Shown here: piece by piece, positions 1 to 7,800 of the stretch
Layout of the letters: every line of letters begins with the position of its first letter
Numbering within the stretch: the first letter of the stretch is position 1
Assembly (NCBI GenBank): GCA_947630525.1
Contig: CANRHW010000024.1
Location: 1 to 12,807, forward strand
Source: an uncultured Clostridia bacterium
Lineage (GTDB): Bacteria; Bacillota; Clostridia; UMGS1883
Direction: 5' to 3'
Length of the DNA: 12,807 nt
The notes under the pieces: generated by a model
The model's database searches: none
The model's input: only the letters and a program-made list of their open reading frames with translations
Told to the model about the DNA's origin: nothing
Program-made: the position numbers and the translations under genes

Positions 1-62
1 TGTGCCGGTACGGCAATGAGGGCAAGCAATAACGTTAAGACAAGTATCATTCGCCGGACCAT
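1..62 (-). CDS. N-terminal start of a secreted or membrane-anchored protein (cut by window edge)
   Basis: Only the first 20 codons are inside the window. The product starts MVRRMILVLTLLLALIAVPA, which is a classic signal peptide or N-terminal anchor: two arginines, then an uninterrupted leucine/alanine/valine core. The start is well supported because an AAAGGAGG Shine-Dalgarno sequence lies about 9 bases upstream. It is transcribed leftward, away from the yhaO-yhaN pair, and a strong promoter with an overlapping inverted repeat lies upstream at 207-255, so it appears to be separately regulated with a leader of roughly 160 bases. The function cannot be seen from the visible part; the only safe statement is that the product is exported or anchored. 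Confidence 0.8.
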   Translation of the reverse strand, partial: MVRRMILVLTLLLALIAVPA

Positions 63-102
63 GACGCGGCGCCTCCTTTCGCAAAAAATAATATTCAAGC
101 GG

Positions 103-126
103 GCCCCGCCGCCTTAGAGACGGGGC
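103..126 (-). other. GC hairpin in the leader of the left-edge gene
   Basis: A 6-bp perfect stem (103-108 with 121-126, GCCCCG against CGGGGC) with a 12-base loop lies 41-64 bases upstream of the ATG at 62, inside the predicted untranslated leader. On the plus strand the stem is followed by GTTTT, so it resembles a weak rightward terminator, but no plus-strand gene feeds into it. On the minus strand no U-run follows. Its role is unknown; it may simply be a leader structure. Confidence 0.3.
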
Positions 127-206
127 GTTTTAATTCGATTATAATGTCGCAGCGCCGTTTCCGAGCCCTTGGCGAAGAAAATTTCGGCGGCGCATAAAAT
201 CAGAAA

Positions 207-232
207 TATAATAAAATCTTGATTTTATTATA
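207..232. repeat. Perfect AT-rich inverted repeat, putative operator
   Basis: Two 12-base arms, TATAATAAAATC (207-218) and GATTTTATTATA (221-232), are exact reverse complements separated by TT. The right arm contains the -10 box of the leftward promoter and the repeat extends through the expected transcription start near 220. Because only about half of the repeat would be transcribed, a DNA operator for a dimeric regulator is more likely than an RNA hairpin. It does not match the Fur, PerR, Rex or BlaI consensus sites I know. Confidence 0.6.
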
Positions 233-255
233 ACATAAGACGCTTCGTTTGTCCA
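227..255 (-). promoter_or_regulatory. Sigma-A promoter with extended -10, driving the left-edge gene
   Basis: Read on the minus strand, a TGGACA -35 box (250-255, five of six consensus bases) is followed after exactly 17 bases by TATAAT (227-232), preceded by TGT, which gives the extended -10 form TGnTATAAT. The start site should be near 220, about 158 bases upstream of the ATG at 62. The promoter sits just beyond the end of the yhaN-like gene, so the left-edge gene need not depend on read-through from yhaO-yhaN. The -10 box is embedded in the inverted repeat at 207-232, suggesting repression by a protein bound there. Confidence 0.7.
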
Positions 256-294
256 TTGATTTTTATAAAAATTTCACAAAAAAAGCTTGTTCTT

Positions 295-2331
295 TCAGAG
301 CGTTGACCTTTTATTTTTGTTAAGGGTCCTGCTTTCATGGCAGGTAAAATAGATGAGCTGATACTCTTTGGCGGCTTCGTCAAGGAATTTGAGGCCGCCT
401 TCAATACGCGCCCCGTCCAGATTGACAAAGGGATCGTCCAGCAAAACAAAGGGCTTTTCCGCTTGATACATAGCGTCGACCATAGCCATCCGCTGGCAGA
501 GATAAACCAGGTCTTTCCGGCCCTGGCTGAGCATTCGTGGGTCTCTGGCCTGGCCGGCTTCGCGGACGCTCAAATTCATCTCGGCGTCAAGGTCAAAGGC
601 GTTCCCCTCCGCGCCCGATATCATGGAATAGTATTTGTCAAAGCCGTCTTTAAGGGGCTTCATATACCTGACGGTCAGTTTCTCTCTGGCCCTGGCAAGC
701 ATATCGGCGGTTTCGTTCAGCAGACGGAAGCTTTTTTCGTCGGCGGCAAGCTGCCGGCGTTTTTCCGCAAGCTCTTCGGCCTCGGCGCTAAGACTGTCTC
801 GCCGGAGGCGCAAATCCTCCAGCTCGCGGCCAAGGCCGCCAAGTCTTTCGTTTACGGCGTTTATTTCGCCGTCCACTTTTCGGAGCTCCGTTATCAGCTC
901 GCCGATTTCTACGCGCTGCGATGGGTCGGCGGCAAGGAGCTCCGCGGCGTCGTTTTCGGCCTCAAAATTGTTTAAGGTTATTTGCACCGCTTCGAGTTCC
1001 TCCGTCGCGTGGCGCAGGTCGCCAAAAAGCTTTTCCAGGCAGGACCTTGATTTATAAAGTCTGCCAGCAAGACCTTCCGGCGCCGGATCGACGCCTGCTG
1101 CTGCGGCAAAGTCCCGCAGCCGGTTTTCAATATCCGCCGCGGCGGCTTCCTTTTCGTTCAGCTCGTTTTTGAGGCCGTCGTGAGAGCCGCCGCCGGTTTT
1201 TAAGAGCATTGGGCCAAAGGCCGCCGCGGCCATGGCGAGACCCACGGCGGAGCAGATGAACCCGGCCGATATCCCCAGCCCGGCCATGACAAATCCCGCC
1301 AGCAGCAGCGCCAGCCCCGCCGCCATCAGCGGGATGATGGGCTTGCCGCCGGATTTTGCCGCCTCCTGCCGGTGAAGTTCGTCTTTAAGGGCCGCGGCCT
1401 CGGCAATGAGCTTGCCGCGTTCGTCGCAAAGCTCGATAGCGCGGTCTATTTCCGCTATCCTGTTTTCGATATCATCCTCCGAACAGCCATCCAGAGCGTT
1501 CCGCGCTTTCTCCGCCTCCGCCGTTCGTCCTTCAAGCTCAAGTTTAATGGAATCGTATTTTTCCCGCAGGTCAAGGCGGACGTTGAGCTCGTTTGCCCGG
1601 TCCTGCCTTTCCCGCAGGGCGCTTTGCCGCCGTTTGAGCTCGGCCTGTTCGCTACCCGCCTGTTTCAGCGCGGCGGCTTTTTCGTCGAGCTGACGGTCCA
1701 AGTCCCCGGAGTATCTCAAATCCGCTTCTAAGGCGGATATCTCTTTCTTAAGCCTGTTCACCGAGCCGGTGCTGCGGCTCGGACTGAGCCCGTTCAAAAT
1801 GCCTTTCAGCGTTTCCTGAGCCCGATCATAGCGGCCCATGTCGCCCGACAGTTCGTCAAGGCCGCCAAGTTTGGCGCTGATACCGGCGGTTGGCGAGGTC
1901 TCGCAGTCATTCTGGGATATAAAAACCGTTCGCTGGAATGAGGCCGTGTCTATACCGAACAGCTCCTGGCCGATGTTGGCGGAAAAATCCCGGCTTTCGA
2001 GAAGCGTTTCGGCGTCGGACAGAGAAAAGCTGTCTGACTTGGCGGCCTTGCCAAAGGTGCGGTTGAGTATGTAAGTCCTGCCCCCGGTCTCAAATTTCAG
2101 GCTGCCGCCGTAAATTCCGCCCTGCCAGGGAGCGTAGCGGCGGCGCTGATTTTCAAGCTCGCTGCGGCCCCGCTCATTGTCAAAGCCGTAGAACATCACC
2201 CTTATAAACGCGGCAAGGGTGCTCTTACCCTCTCCGTTGTCACGCAGTATAACGTTCAGGCCGGGCTCGAAGTCAAAGTCCGCGTTGCTCAGCATGCCGA
2301 AGTTTTCTATGTGGGCATGGATTAGCCTCAT
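295..2331 (-). CDS. yhaN: YhaN/Rad50-like ATPase with membrane hairpin inside the coiled coil
   Basis: This 678-residue protein has the ABC/SMC-type split ATPase layout. The N-terminal half holds the Walker A motif (GKST, residues 35-38) and a Q-loop (Q140). The C-terminal half holds an LSQGRKD signature (601-607), Walker B FVLLDD (628-633), a D-loop NLD (637-639) and a switch His (H665). Between them are coiled-coil stretches (about 190-330 and 385-550) that flank two hydrophobic segments (about 331-377), as in B. subtilis YhaN, where a membrane hairpin takes the place of the Rad50 zinc hook. It is shorter than B. subtilis YhaN (over 900 residues). The first Walker A glycine is Arg30, though NGxGKST remains. 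Its ATG overlaps the yhaO stop (ATGA), so the two are translationally coupled and probably form one Mre11/Rad50-like DNA-end or repair nuclease at the membrane. The family assignment is firm; the cellular role is inferred. Confidence 0.88.
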   Translation of the reverse strand: MRLIHAHIENFGMLSNADFDFEPGLNVILRDNGEGKSTLAAFIRVMFYGFDNERGRSELENQRRRYAPWQGGIYGGSLKFETGGRTYILNRTFGKAAKSDSFSLSDAETLLESRDFSANIGQELFGIDTASFQRTVFISQNDCETSPTAGISAKLGGLDELSGDMGRYDRAQETLKGILNGLSPSRSTGSVNRLKKEISALEADLRYSGDLDRQLDEKAAALKQAGSEQAELKRRQSALRERQDRANELNVRLDLREKYDSIKLELEGRTAEAEKARNALDGCSEDDIENRIAEIDRAIELCDERGKLIAEAAALKDELHRQEAAKSGGKPIIPLMAAGLALLLAGFVMAGLGISAGFICSAVGLAMAAAAFGPMLLKTGGGSHDGLKNELNEKEAAAADIENRLRDFAAAAGVDPAPEGLAGRLYKSRSCLEKLFGDLRHATEELEAVQITLNNFEAENDAAELLAADPSQRVEIGELITELRKVDGEINAVNERLGGLGRELEDLRLRRDSLSAEAEELAEKRRQLAADEKSFRLLNETADMLARAREKLTVRYMKPLKDGFDKYYSMISGAEGNAFDLDAEMNLSVREAGQARDPRMLSQGRKDLVYLCQRMAMVDAMYQAEKPFVLLDDPFVNLDGARIEGGLKFLDEAAKEYQLIYFTCHESRTLNKNKRSTL

Positions 2332-3404
2332 TCCAACACCTCCTCGCCGGCAAGGGCGCGGATTCCATAGCGTATCACCGCGGCCTTGTCCTCGTCGGTC
2401 AGGTCGTCGCGGGTCTCAACGCAGCGGATGAACTCCCCTTTGAGGGACACGTCGCCTCGGTAGCTGCCGTAGTCTATTTTTAAACGGGTCTCGTCGGCGG
2501 CGCGGACAAAATAAAATTTGGCGCTCAGCTCCTTTTCGAGCTGGAACAGGTCCGTTTCACTTTCCACATCCACATCGCCGGTCAACACTAACTTTACAAG
2601 GCTGTCGCCGTCCAAGCCGGCCGCGGCTTCGTTGGCGGCCCGCAGAACGTCGGCCGTACCGTTAAGGCCGGTGACGTCCAGCGGCAGCTCCAAATGCCGC
2701 CGCCGGGCAAAGGGAACAAAGTCGGCGCTGACCCTGCCGCCCTTGATGTCGAGGAGAACAAAGCCGCGATCCCCGCACTCGTCAAAGCCGTGGCTTTCCA
2801 GGCTGCCCGGATAGCACAGCCGTCCGCGGGCGTCAAGCTTTTCGTCGCGGTAGGCGTGAACGTGGCCCAGGGCCAGATAGTCGATGCCCTTCCCCCGGAG
2901 CTGGCGCAGGTCTATATCCTCAGGATTTTTGGGGGTAGATTCAAGTATCTGACCGTGCAGAACCACAATGTTCGTCCGGCCGGCGTCAAGTGTCAGAGAA
3001 GAGCACAGCCGCCCGTGGCCGCCGGTCATTTCGGCCCCGGTGACAACGACCTCTCCCTCGTCATAAGCCGTCCATTCGTCGCCGAAAAGCCGCAGATTTG
3101 GCGGCGGAGCCTCGCCGCCGGACAAAAAGCCGCCAACGTCGTGATTGCCCCGCAAATAGTAAAAGTTGATATCCGGGTGCTGAGCCGCCGTGTCACCGAC
3201 CAGCTTTCGCGTTTTGGCCGAAACGGTTTTGCGGTCAAATAAGTCCCCGGCTATTATCACCGCCGAAACGTCGTTTTCGGCGGCGTAGCTCACCATGCGC
3301 GAAAATGTGCCCAAAAGCTCCGCCTGCCTTTCCTTGGCTTTGTCCTTGGGCAGGTAGCGCATGGGCGGGTCCAAATGCAGATCGGCGCAGTGTATGATTT
3401 TCAT
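2328..3404 (-). CDS. yhaO: YhaO/Mre11/SbcD-like metallophosphoesterase (DNA exonuclease)
   Basis: This 358-residue calcineurin-like phosphoesterase carries all the metal-binding motifs in order: DLH (D8, H10), GDLFD (D54), GNHD (N87, H88, D89), the LHG histidine H150, and GHVH (H181, H183). This is the two-metal site of Mre11/SbcD nucleases, and the following gene encodes the matching ATPase, so a nuclease-ATPase complex acting on DNA ends is expected. An upstream in-frame start would add 16 residues, but I chose the internal ATG at 3404 because GAGAGGAGG lies 7 bases before it and the protein then begins MKIIHCADLHL, as family members do. The region after about residue 230 is the less conserved cap domain. 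I found no convincing promoter in the 114 bases upstream; a GC hairpin separates the gene from the M60 operon. Confidence 0.9.
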   Translation of the reverse strand: MKIIHCADLHLDPPMRYLPKDKAKERQAELLGTFSRMVSYAAENDVSAVIIAGDLFDRKTVSAKTRKLVGDTAAQHPDINFYYLRGNHDVGGFLSGGEAPPPNLRLFGDEWTAYDEGEVVVTGAEMTGGHGRLCSSLTLDAGRTNIVVLHGQILESTPKNPEDIDLRQLRGKGIDYLALGHVHAYRDEKLDARGRLCYPGSLESHGFDECGDRGFVLLDIKGGRVSADFVPFARRRHLELPLDVTGLNGTADVLRAANEAAAGLDGDSLVKLVLTGDVDVESETDLFQLEKELSAKFYFVRAADETRLKIDYGSYRGDVSLKGEFIRCVETRDDLTDEDKAAVIRYGIRALAGEEVLE

Positions 3405-3470
3405 TTTGCCGCCTCCTCTCGCGGAAAAGGTCACGCTGCTCGGTAAGAGCATTGCAATTTCCGCATTTTT

Positions 3471-3498
3471 TTGGGCCGCCGCAAATGCGGCGGCCCAA
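3471..3498 (-). terminator. Strong GC hairpin after the M60 operon, possible atypical terminator
   Basis: The arms GGGCCGCCGC (3473-3482) and GCGGCGGCCC (3487-3496) pair perfectly around a 4-base loop, and flanking TT/AA extends the stem to 12 bp. It begins about 20 bases after the stop of the 62-residue gene, where the operon's terminator should be. On the minus strand the stem is followed by seven A's rather than U's, so it is not a canonical intrinsic terminator. It could act as a hairpin-only terminator or as a 3'-end stabiliser. An alternative stem (3461-3468 with 3483-3490) would compete with it. Confidence 0.4.
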
Positions 3499-3518
3499 TA
3501 CGGTGTATTTTGATTAGA

Positions 3519-3707
3519 TTACATCCAACTGTCTTTTTTACCTGCCCAGTAGTCGAATTTATCGTTTTTGGCATTGTCGGCGAAGATTTCGTTGCCGTAC
3601 TGTACTTTTTCATTGTGGCCCGCAAGGTCGAGCGATAAGAACATAACATCCTCGCCGGAGGTTAACTCAGCCATGGCGATAACAGGGGTAATAAATGTCT
3701 TTTTCAT
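3519..3707 (-). CDS. Small leaderless protein (62 aa), last gene of the M60 operon
   Basis: The 62-residue product begins MKKTFITPVIAMAELTSGED and ends YWAGKKDSWM. It is a real gene: TAAGGAGG lies 7 bases before the ATG at 3707, and the TAA in that sequence is the stop codon of the preceding secreted-protein gene, so the two are translationally coupled. There is no signal peptide, membrane segment or cysteine; the C-terminal half is polar, with Asn, Asp, Lys, Tyr and Trp. The opening resembles a loose pattern I recall from many small clostridial and Bacteroidetes proteins (MKK, an aromatic residue, a Pro near position 8, then an acidic residue plus Val), which have no established function. 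Candidates include a modified-peptide precursor, a regulatory peptide or an intracellular partner of the exported proteins; the sequence does not decide among them. Confidence 0.75.
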   Translation of the reverse strand: MKKTFITPVIAMAELTSGEDVMFLSLDLAGHNEKVQYGNEIFADNAKNDKFDYWAGKKDSWM

Positions 3708-3719
3708 ACCGATACCTCC

Positions 3720-4823
3720 TTATAATACTTCGTCGGCGTCGACGGAGGCTTCGCCGCCGTCGGCCTCAGCGGTGTCTATTTCGGTAGGAACGAACTCCAG
3801 ATTGACCGCGTCAAGAGAAAGAACCTCGGCCATATTGGCGGTGGCGCTGTTAGTGAGAGTGGCGGTGCCGTCCTCGTTGACGGTTATGGTGTCAAAGCTG
3901 TCAGGGCTGCCTACGACCTTGGAGCCGTCAGTGAATTTCAGACCGGCGGTTTTCGCCTGAGGCGTAAGGGTGAGCACATTATCCGCCTTTGTCATTACCA
4001 GCTTGGCTTCTTCGGTGAGATTGCCGGTACTGTCGATAAATATGCCGCCGTTCTTCAACACCTCGTTTACCTTGGCCAACTGCTCGGCCGTGATTTTTGT
4101 GTCGCTAAGCTGGGATACGGCCTCCATAACAAGGCTGTAAACGCTGACGGGCTCGGTGGCGTTAAGGCTCTCTACGCCCTGAGCAACGCCCTTGGCCTGA
4201 TACTGACGGTTGGTGTTGACCGTGGCGAAAGCCGCGCCGTCCATGCCTTCGGTTATGGTTGCCTCGACATATTTGCCTTCCTCGTCGCCTTCGGCATATA
4301 CCCTGATGGCTTCGCCGCGAGCCTCGCCGTCATAGGCAAAGTCGATGGTGAAGTTTTCGCCGTCCCAACCCAGGGAAGCGGAGAGGTCCAACTTCTGCGG
4401 AACAATAACGTCCACGTCGGCCAGCTTTACGGGTTTGAACGACCGATCCACAAGTATCACCTGAGCTTTGTCGCTGATACCGGTAAAGTCAATGTTGTCC
4501 GTCGCGGCCTTTATGTCGCCAAGCTTCATGTCGCCCTTAGCCTCGCGCAGGTCAAGGGAGTCCACATAGAGCACGCTTCCGCTTTCGGAATTTTTGAGCA
4601 CGCCCAAATCACCCTCGACCGTTGTGAGCTTATAGGTGTCGCCGCCGATGGTGAGAGCAATCTGCGCGGCGTAGAACTGAGTTCCGGCGTCGCTGATAGA
4701 CACGGCCACGTCTTTGCCCTTGCCGGAAAGCTTTACCGCGGGGGCGGCAAAGGCGGGCATTGCCGCCATTGCCATAGAAGCCGCAGAAATAAGGGAAATG
4801 AATTTTTTAGTAGTGTTTTTCAT
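3720..4823 (-). CDS. Secreted beta-rich protein, possibly cohesin-like, in the M60 operon
   Basis: This 367-residue protein has a clear Sec signal peptide (residues 1-26: Lys-rich start, hydrophobic core, AFA cleavage site). It has no C-terminal anchor, LPXTG motif or lipobox. Residues about 28-133 look like a beta-sandwich (KDVAVSISDAGTQFYAAQIA and onward) and bear a fold-level resemblance to cohesin modules, which bind dockerins. That would fit its position directly after a dockerin-bearing protease, but I cannot confirm it by eye. Residues 134-225 are again beta-rich, 226-260 look helical, and the C-terminus is very acidic (EADGGEASVDADEVL). The start at 4823 has AAAGGAGG 8 bases upstream, and that sequence overlaps the TAA of the protease gene. 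It could equally be a surface or matrix protein of unknown type. Confidence 0.8.
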   Translation of the reverse strand: MKNTTKKFISLISAASMAMAAMPAFAAPAVKLSGKGKDVAVSISDAGTQFYAAQIALTIGGDTYKLTTVEGDLGVLKNSESGSVLYVDSLDLREAKGDMKLGDIKAATDNIDFTGISDKAQVILVDRSFKPVKLADVDVIVPQKLDLSASLGWDGENFTIDFAYDGEARGEAIRVYAEGDEEGKYVEATITEGMDGAAFATVNTNRQYQAKGVAQGVESLNATEPVSVYSLVMEAVSQLSDTKITAEQLAKVNEVLKNGGIFIDSTGNLTEEAKLVMTKADNVLTLTPQAKTAGLKFTDGSKVVGSPDSFDTITVNEDGTATLTNSATANMAEVLSLDAVNLEFVPTEIDTAEADGGEASVDADEVL

Positions 4824-4838
4824 GCTTCTGACCTCCTT

Positions 4839-7800
4839 TTAGTTATGAGCAAGCTCAATGGTGGGCATTGACTCGTAGGAAGGCGAATCTATCCAGATCG
4901 TGTCGCTGGTCATGCGCTTGTCGGTGGGGTCCTCCGGAGTGTCGGTGCGGTAGAATACGGCCTTCATCTGCGCCGGGAGCACGCTGGCGGCGGCGCAGTC
5001 GCTGTTGCCGGCCTTATCCTGGAGCACGGCCTCTTTCTGAACGTCGGGCACGAAGATGAACATACCGTCGCTGATGTCGCTTGCCTCGCCGTCCGTTGGA
5101 ACCTCCGCAAAGAGCAGACCGTAGCCGTCAACGGGGCGCTCGGTAACGGTGTAAGGCGTGGTGGTATTGGTGTCGTCGTTGGTGACGAAGCGTCCCTCGA
5201 TCTGTACAAAGTTATAAACCGGGTCGCCGCGGTATGTGCCGATTATTACCAGACTGCCGGCGGGAATAATCTCGTCTTCAAGCTCGGGATTTTCCGCCTT
5301 TTCCTCCTCGGTGTAAACCTCGCCGTACTTGTAGTCGGCGCTGAGTATGCCCACGGTGGCGTCGGCGTAGAAGTCAACCCTGTCGCCGGGATAGCTTATG
5401 AGCTCAACCGTGCTGCTCTCGGGAATGCCGGTCACAACTACGGTCTCGGCGTCATATGTCCAAATGCGGGTATCGTTGGCGTCGGCGCCGGGCTTGTTGA
5501 AGTAGGTGAGGTAGTAGCCCTTGTCTCCGGCGGCAAGATTGGAGTCGGCGGAGAAGGTACCCTTCTTGGCGGTGCGCGTAAAGTCCATAAGCTCGCCTGT
5601 GCCGTCGCCGGTAGCCTCGTCTACCTTTTCGACCTTGCGGGTAATCTTAACCTCGAAGTCGCCGCTTTCGGGAGCGGGAGTTACCTTTATGCCGGAAACG
5701 GCGGTTTTGCTCTTCATGGTAAAGGTAACGGTGCCGTTCTCAGGTGTTACGTCGTACAGTTCGGGATCAACGACATTCTCATAAGCCACGCGCACCTGGC
5801 CGGCCTTGACAAGATTTGCGTCAAGCTTGCCGCCCATTGTGTCATAAGCCCGTACCTGGTATTCAAAGGCCATGTTGTTGGCGGAGCCGATCACGTCAAA
5901 GTACTCATTCGCTCCGGTAACGAAGGCTATGGTCTGACCGTTGCGGACAACTTCGTAGCCCAGTACGTCGCCGGAAGGATTGTTGAAGGTTATCTTCACG
6001 GTCTTTTCTATATCGTACTCGGGAACCTCGGGAGCGGTCTCGCCCTCGGCCAACTCGGGCTCGGCGGGCTTGCGCTCATCCTCGGGCAGGTCGGCAAGAA
6101 GGCTTGCCGTTGCCGTAGTATCGCCGGGAGTTACCTCGTGCTTGGACAGACGGAGCCTGTAGGACTCGTCGTTCAAGTACTGGATGGAGCGCGGCTCCGC
6201 GGGCTTTTCTTCGATAGCCTTAACAACATCATCGCTGAGCCTCATGCCCCAGCTGTAGAAGAAGTCGCTGAGGTCCCTATCCGCAACCTCGCTGGCGATA
6301 AGGGCTATGCGCTCGTCGGGAGTGTAAGCCACGGTCTCAGCGCCCACCAGGCGATCCTTGTAATCGCCGTTCTTCCACTTGGTGAAGAAGTTATGATAGA
6401 AGTCAAGAGGATTGTCGGTGTCATAGGCCAGGTGGAGCTGCCAGTACATGGCAAGCTGAACAAATACGTCGTTAGAGGTGCCGGGCCGTCTGGCGCTTAC
6501 CTTGTCATATACCTGAGCATACTTGTCGCTGAGCTCGAGGCGGGTTTTGAGCTTGGTGGACTTTTCGCCGTCATAGGCCTGGAGCGCTATGGAGTAGATG
6601 TTGTTGGTCAGCTCGGCGCGGCCTATCTTATCCATGTTGTGGCCGACCTCGTGACCGATGCCCCAGCCGAAGAGGCCGTTGCTCTCGTCAGTATCGGCAA
6701 GGGTGGAAGTGGGCCGTCCGGTGACAACTCCGCCTACGGAGCCCCAGCCTATGCCGACGTGGTTGCCGGCGGCGTACATGAAAGCATTGCCGAACATCTT
6801 CATGTAGCGGATGTTCTGGCGGCTCTCCATAACGTTGGGGTCCTCGCCGGTAAAGGTGGTCTTGTCAATGCCCTGAATGGCGTTCACAACGTGCATGAAC
6901 TCCTCCCAGGCCTCTACGTTCTTATAGAGGATGTCGGCGGCCTCGTCGTCGTCCGCGCCGGTGGGGAAGATAGCCGCTTTCACCTGAGAGGCGGGCATTG
7001 ACAGCAGAACGCTGGGCATGGAAATCTCGGTGGAATTCAGAATTCTGTACCCGAGACTATTGTTGATGTACGGGGGAGTTGCAACATATTCCTTAAGCTC
7101 GGTCACGTAAGCGCTTATGGCGGCCTTGCGTTCGTCAACGCTCATTGTGTTCCAATCCTGAAGTTCAAGCATGGGGATAATAGTGGCGTTTTTGCCGCGA
7201 ACGTGGAGCTTAATCTGTTCGGGATGAGCGCCGTCGTAGCGGATATATACCGAGCCGCCGCGCTCCGTTGAGTTGCCGCCCATGTTGGGGAACGTAACGC
7301 GGTTGCGGCCCTTGCTCAGAGGAAATGCGGTCTGCCAAGCGTTGGCCTCGGCGTAATACTGGGTGCCAACGATGGTCACGGGGTGAGTGTCGGCGTCCTC
7401 GGGGAGCTGAGCGTAAACCACCAGCGCGCCGTCGGACAGCTTGCCGCGGTCAGTGCGGATGGCGTCAGGACCGGACCAGCAGGCCACGCCCAAGGGCTGG
7501 AGGTCGCTGGCGCTCTGGCCGAATTTGCCGCTGTCAACACTGGCGCTGCGGGAGCGGAAGTCGCTCTTTACAAGGCCGCCGGTGGGCTGACCGTTGAGCA
7601 GATTGGACGCAAGGTTAAGCTCGTCAATCAGGCTGTCCTTGTCAACATAGTAACCATCGGCGCTGATGGCCGCGGCCATGTATTTTGTAATCAAGCCGGT
7701 CGTTTCGGTCTTGTTTGACTTAGCGGCATCCGTAAGCTCGGTAAAGGCGTCGTCCTTAAACAGCTTGGCGATATCATCAGCAAGGGTATTGCCCTCATAG

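Noticed and set aside
138..145. Additional TATAAT boxes on both strands in the leader of the left-edge gene
   Set aside because: Neither has an acceptable -35 at 16-18 bases; the promoter at 227-255 is far better.
337..975. Long plus-strand open frame opposite the yhaN-like gene
   Set aside because: It is antisense to a gene with full ATPase motifs. Long antisense frames are expected in GC-rich coding DNA, and its product shows no recognisable domain.
3405..3452. Upstream start adding 16 residues to the YhaO-like protein
   Set aside because: The ATG at 3404 has GAGAGGAGG at ideal spacing, and the protein then begins exactly at the conserved first beta-strand.
6138..7001. 287-codon plus-strand open frame opposite the M60 catalytic domain
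   Set aside because: The minus strand here encodes the HEVGH peptidase domain. The antisense product is repetitive Val/Gly/Ala-rich sequence with no motif, and I saw no promoter for it.
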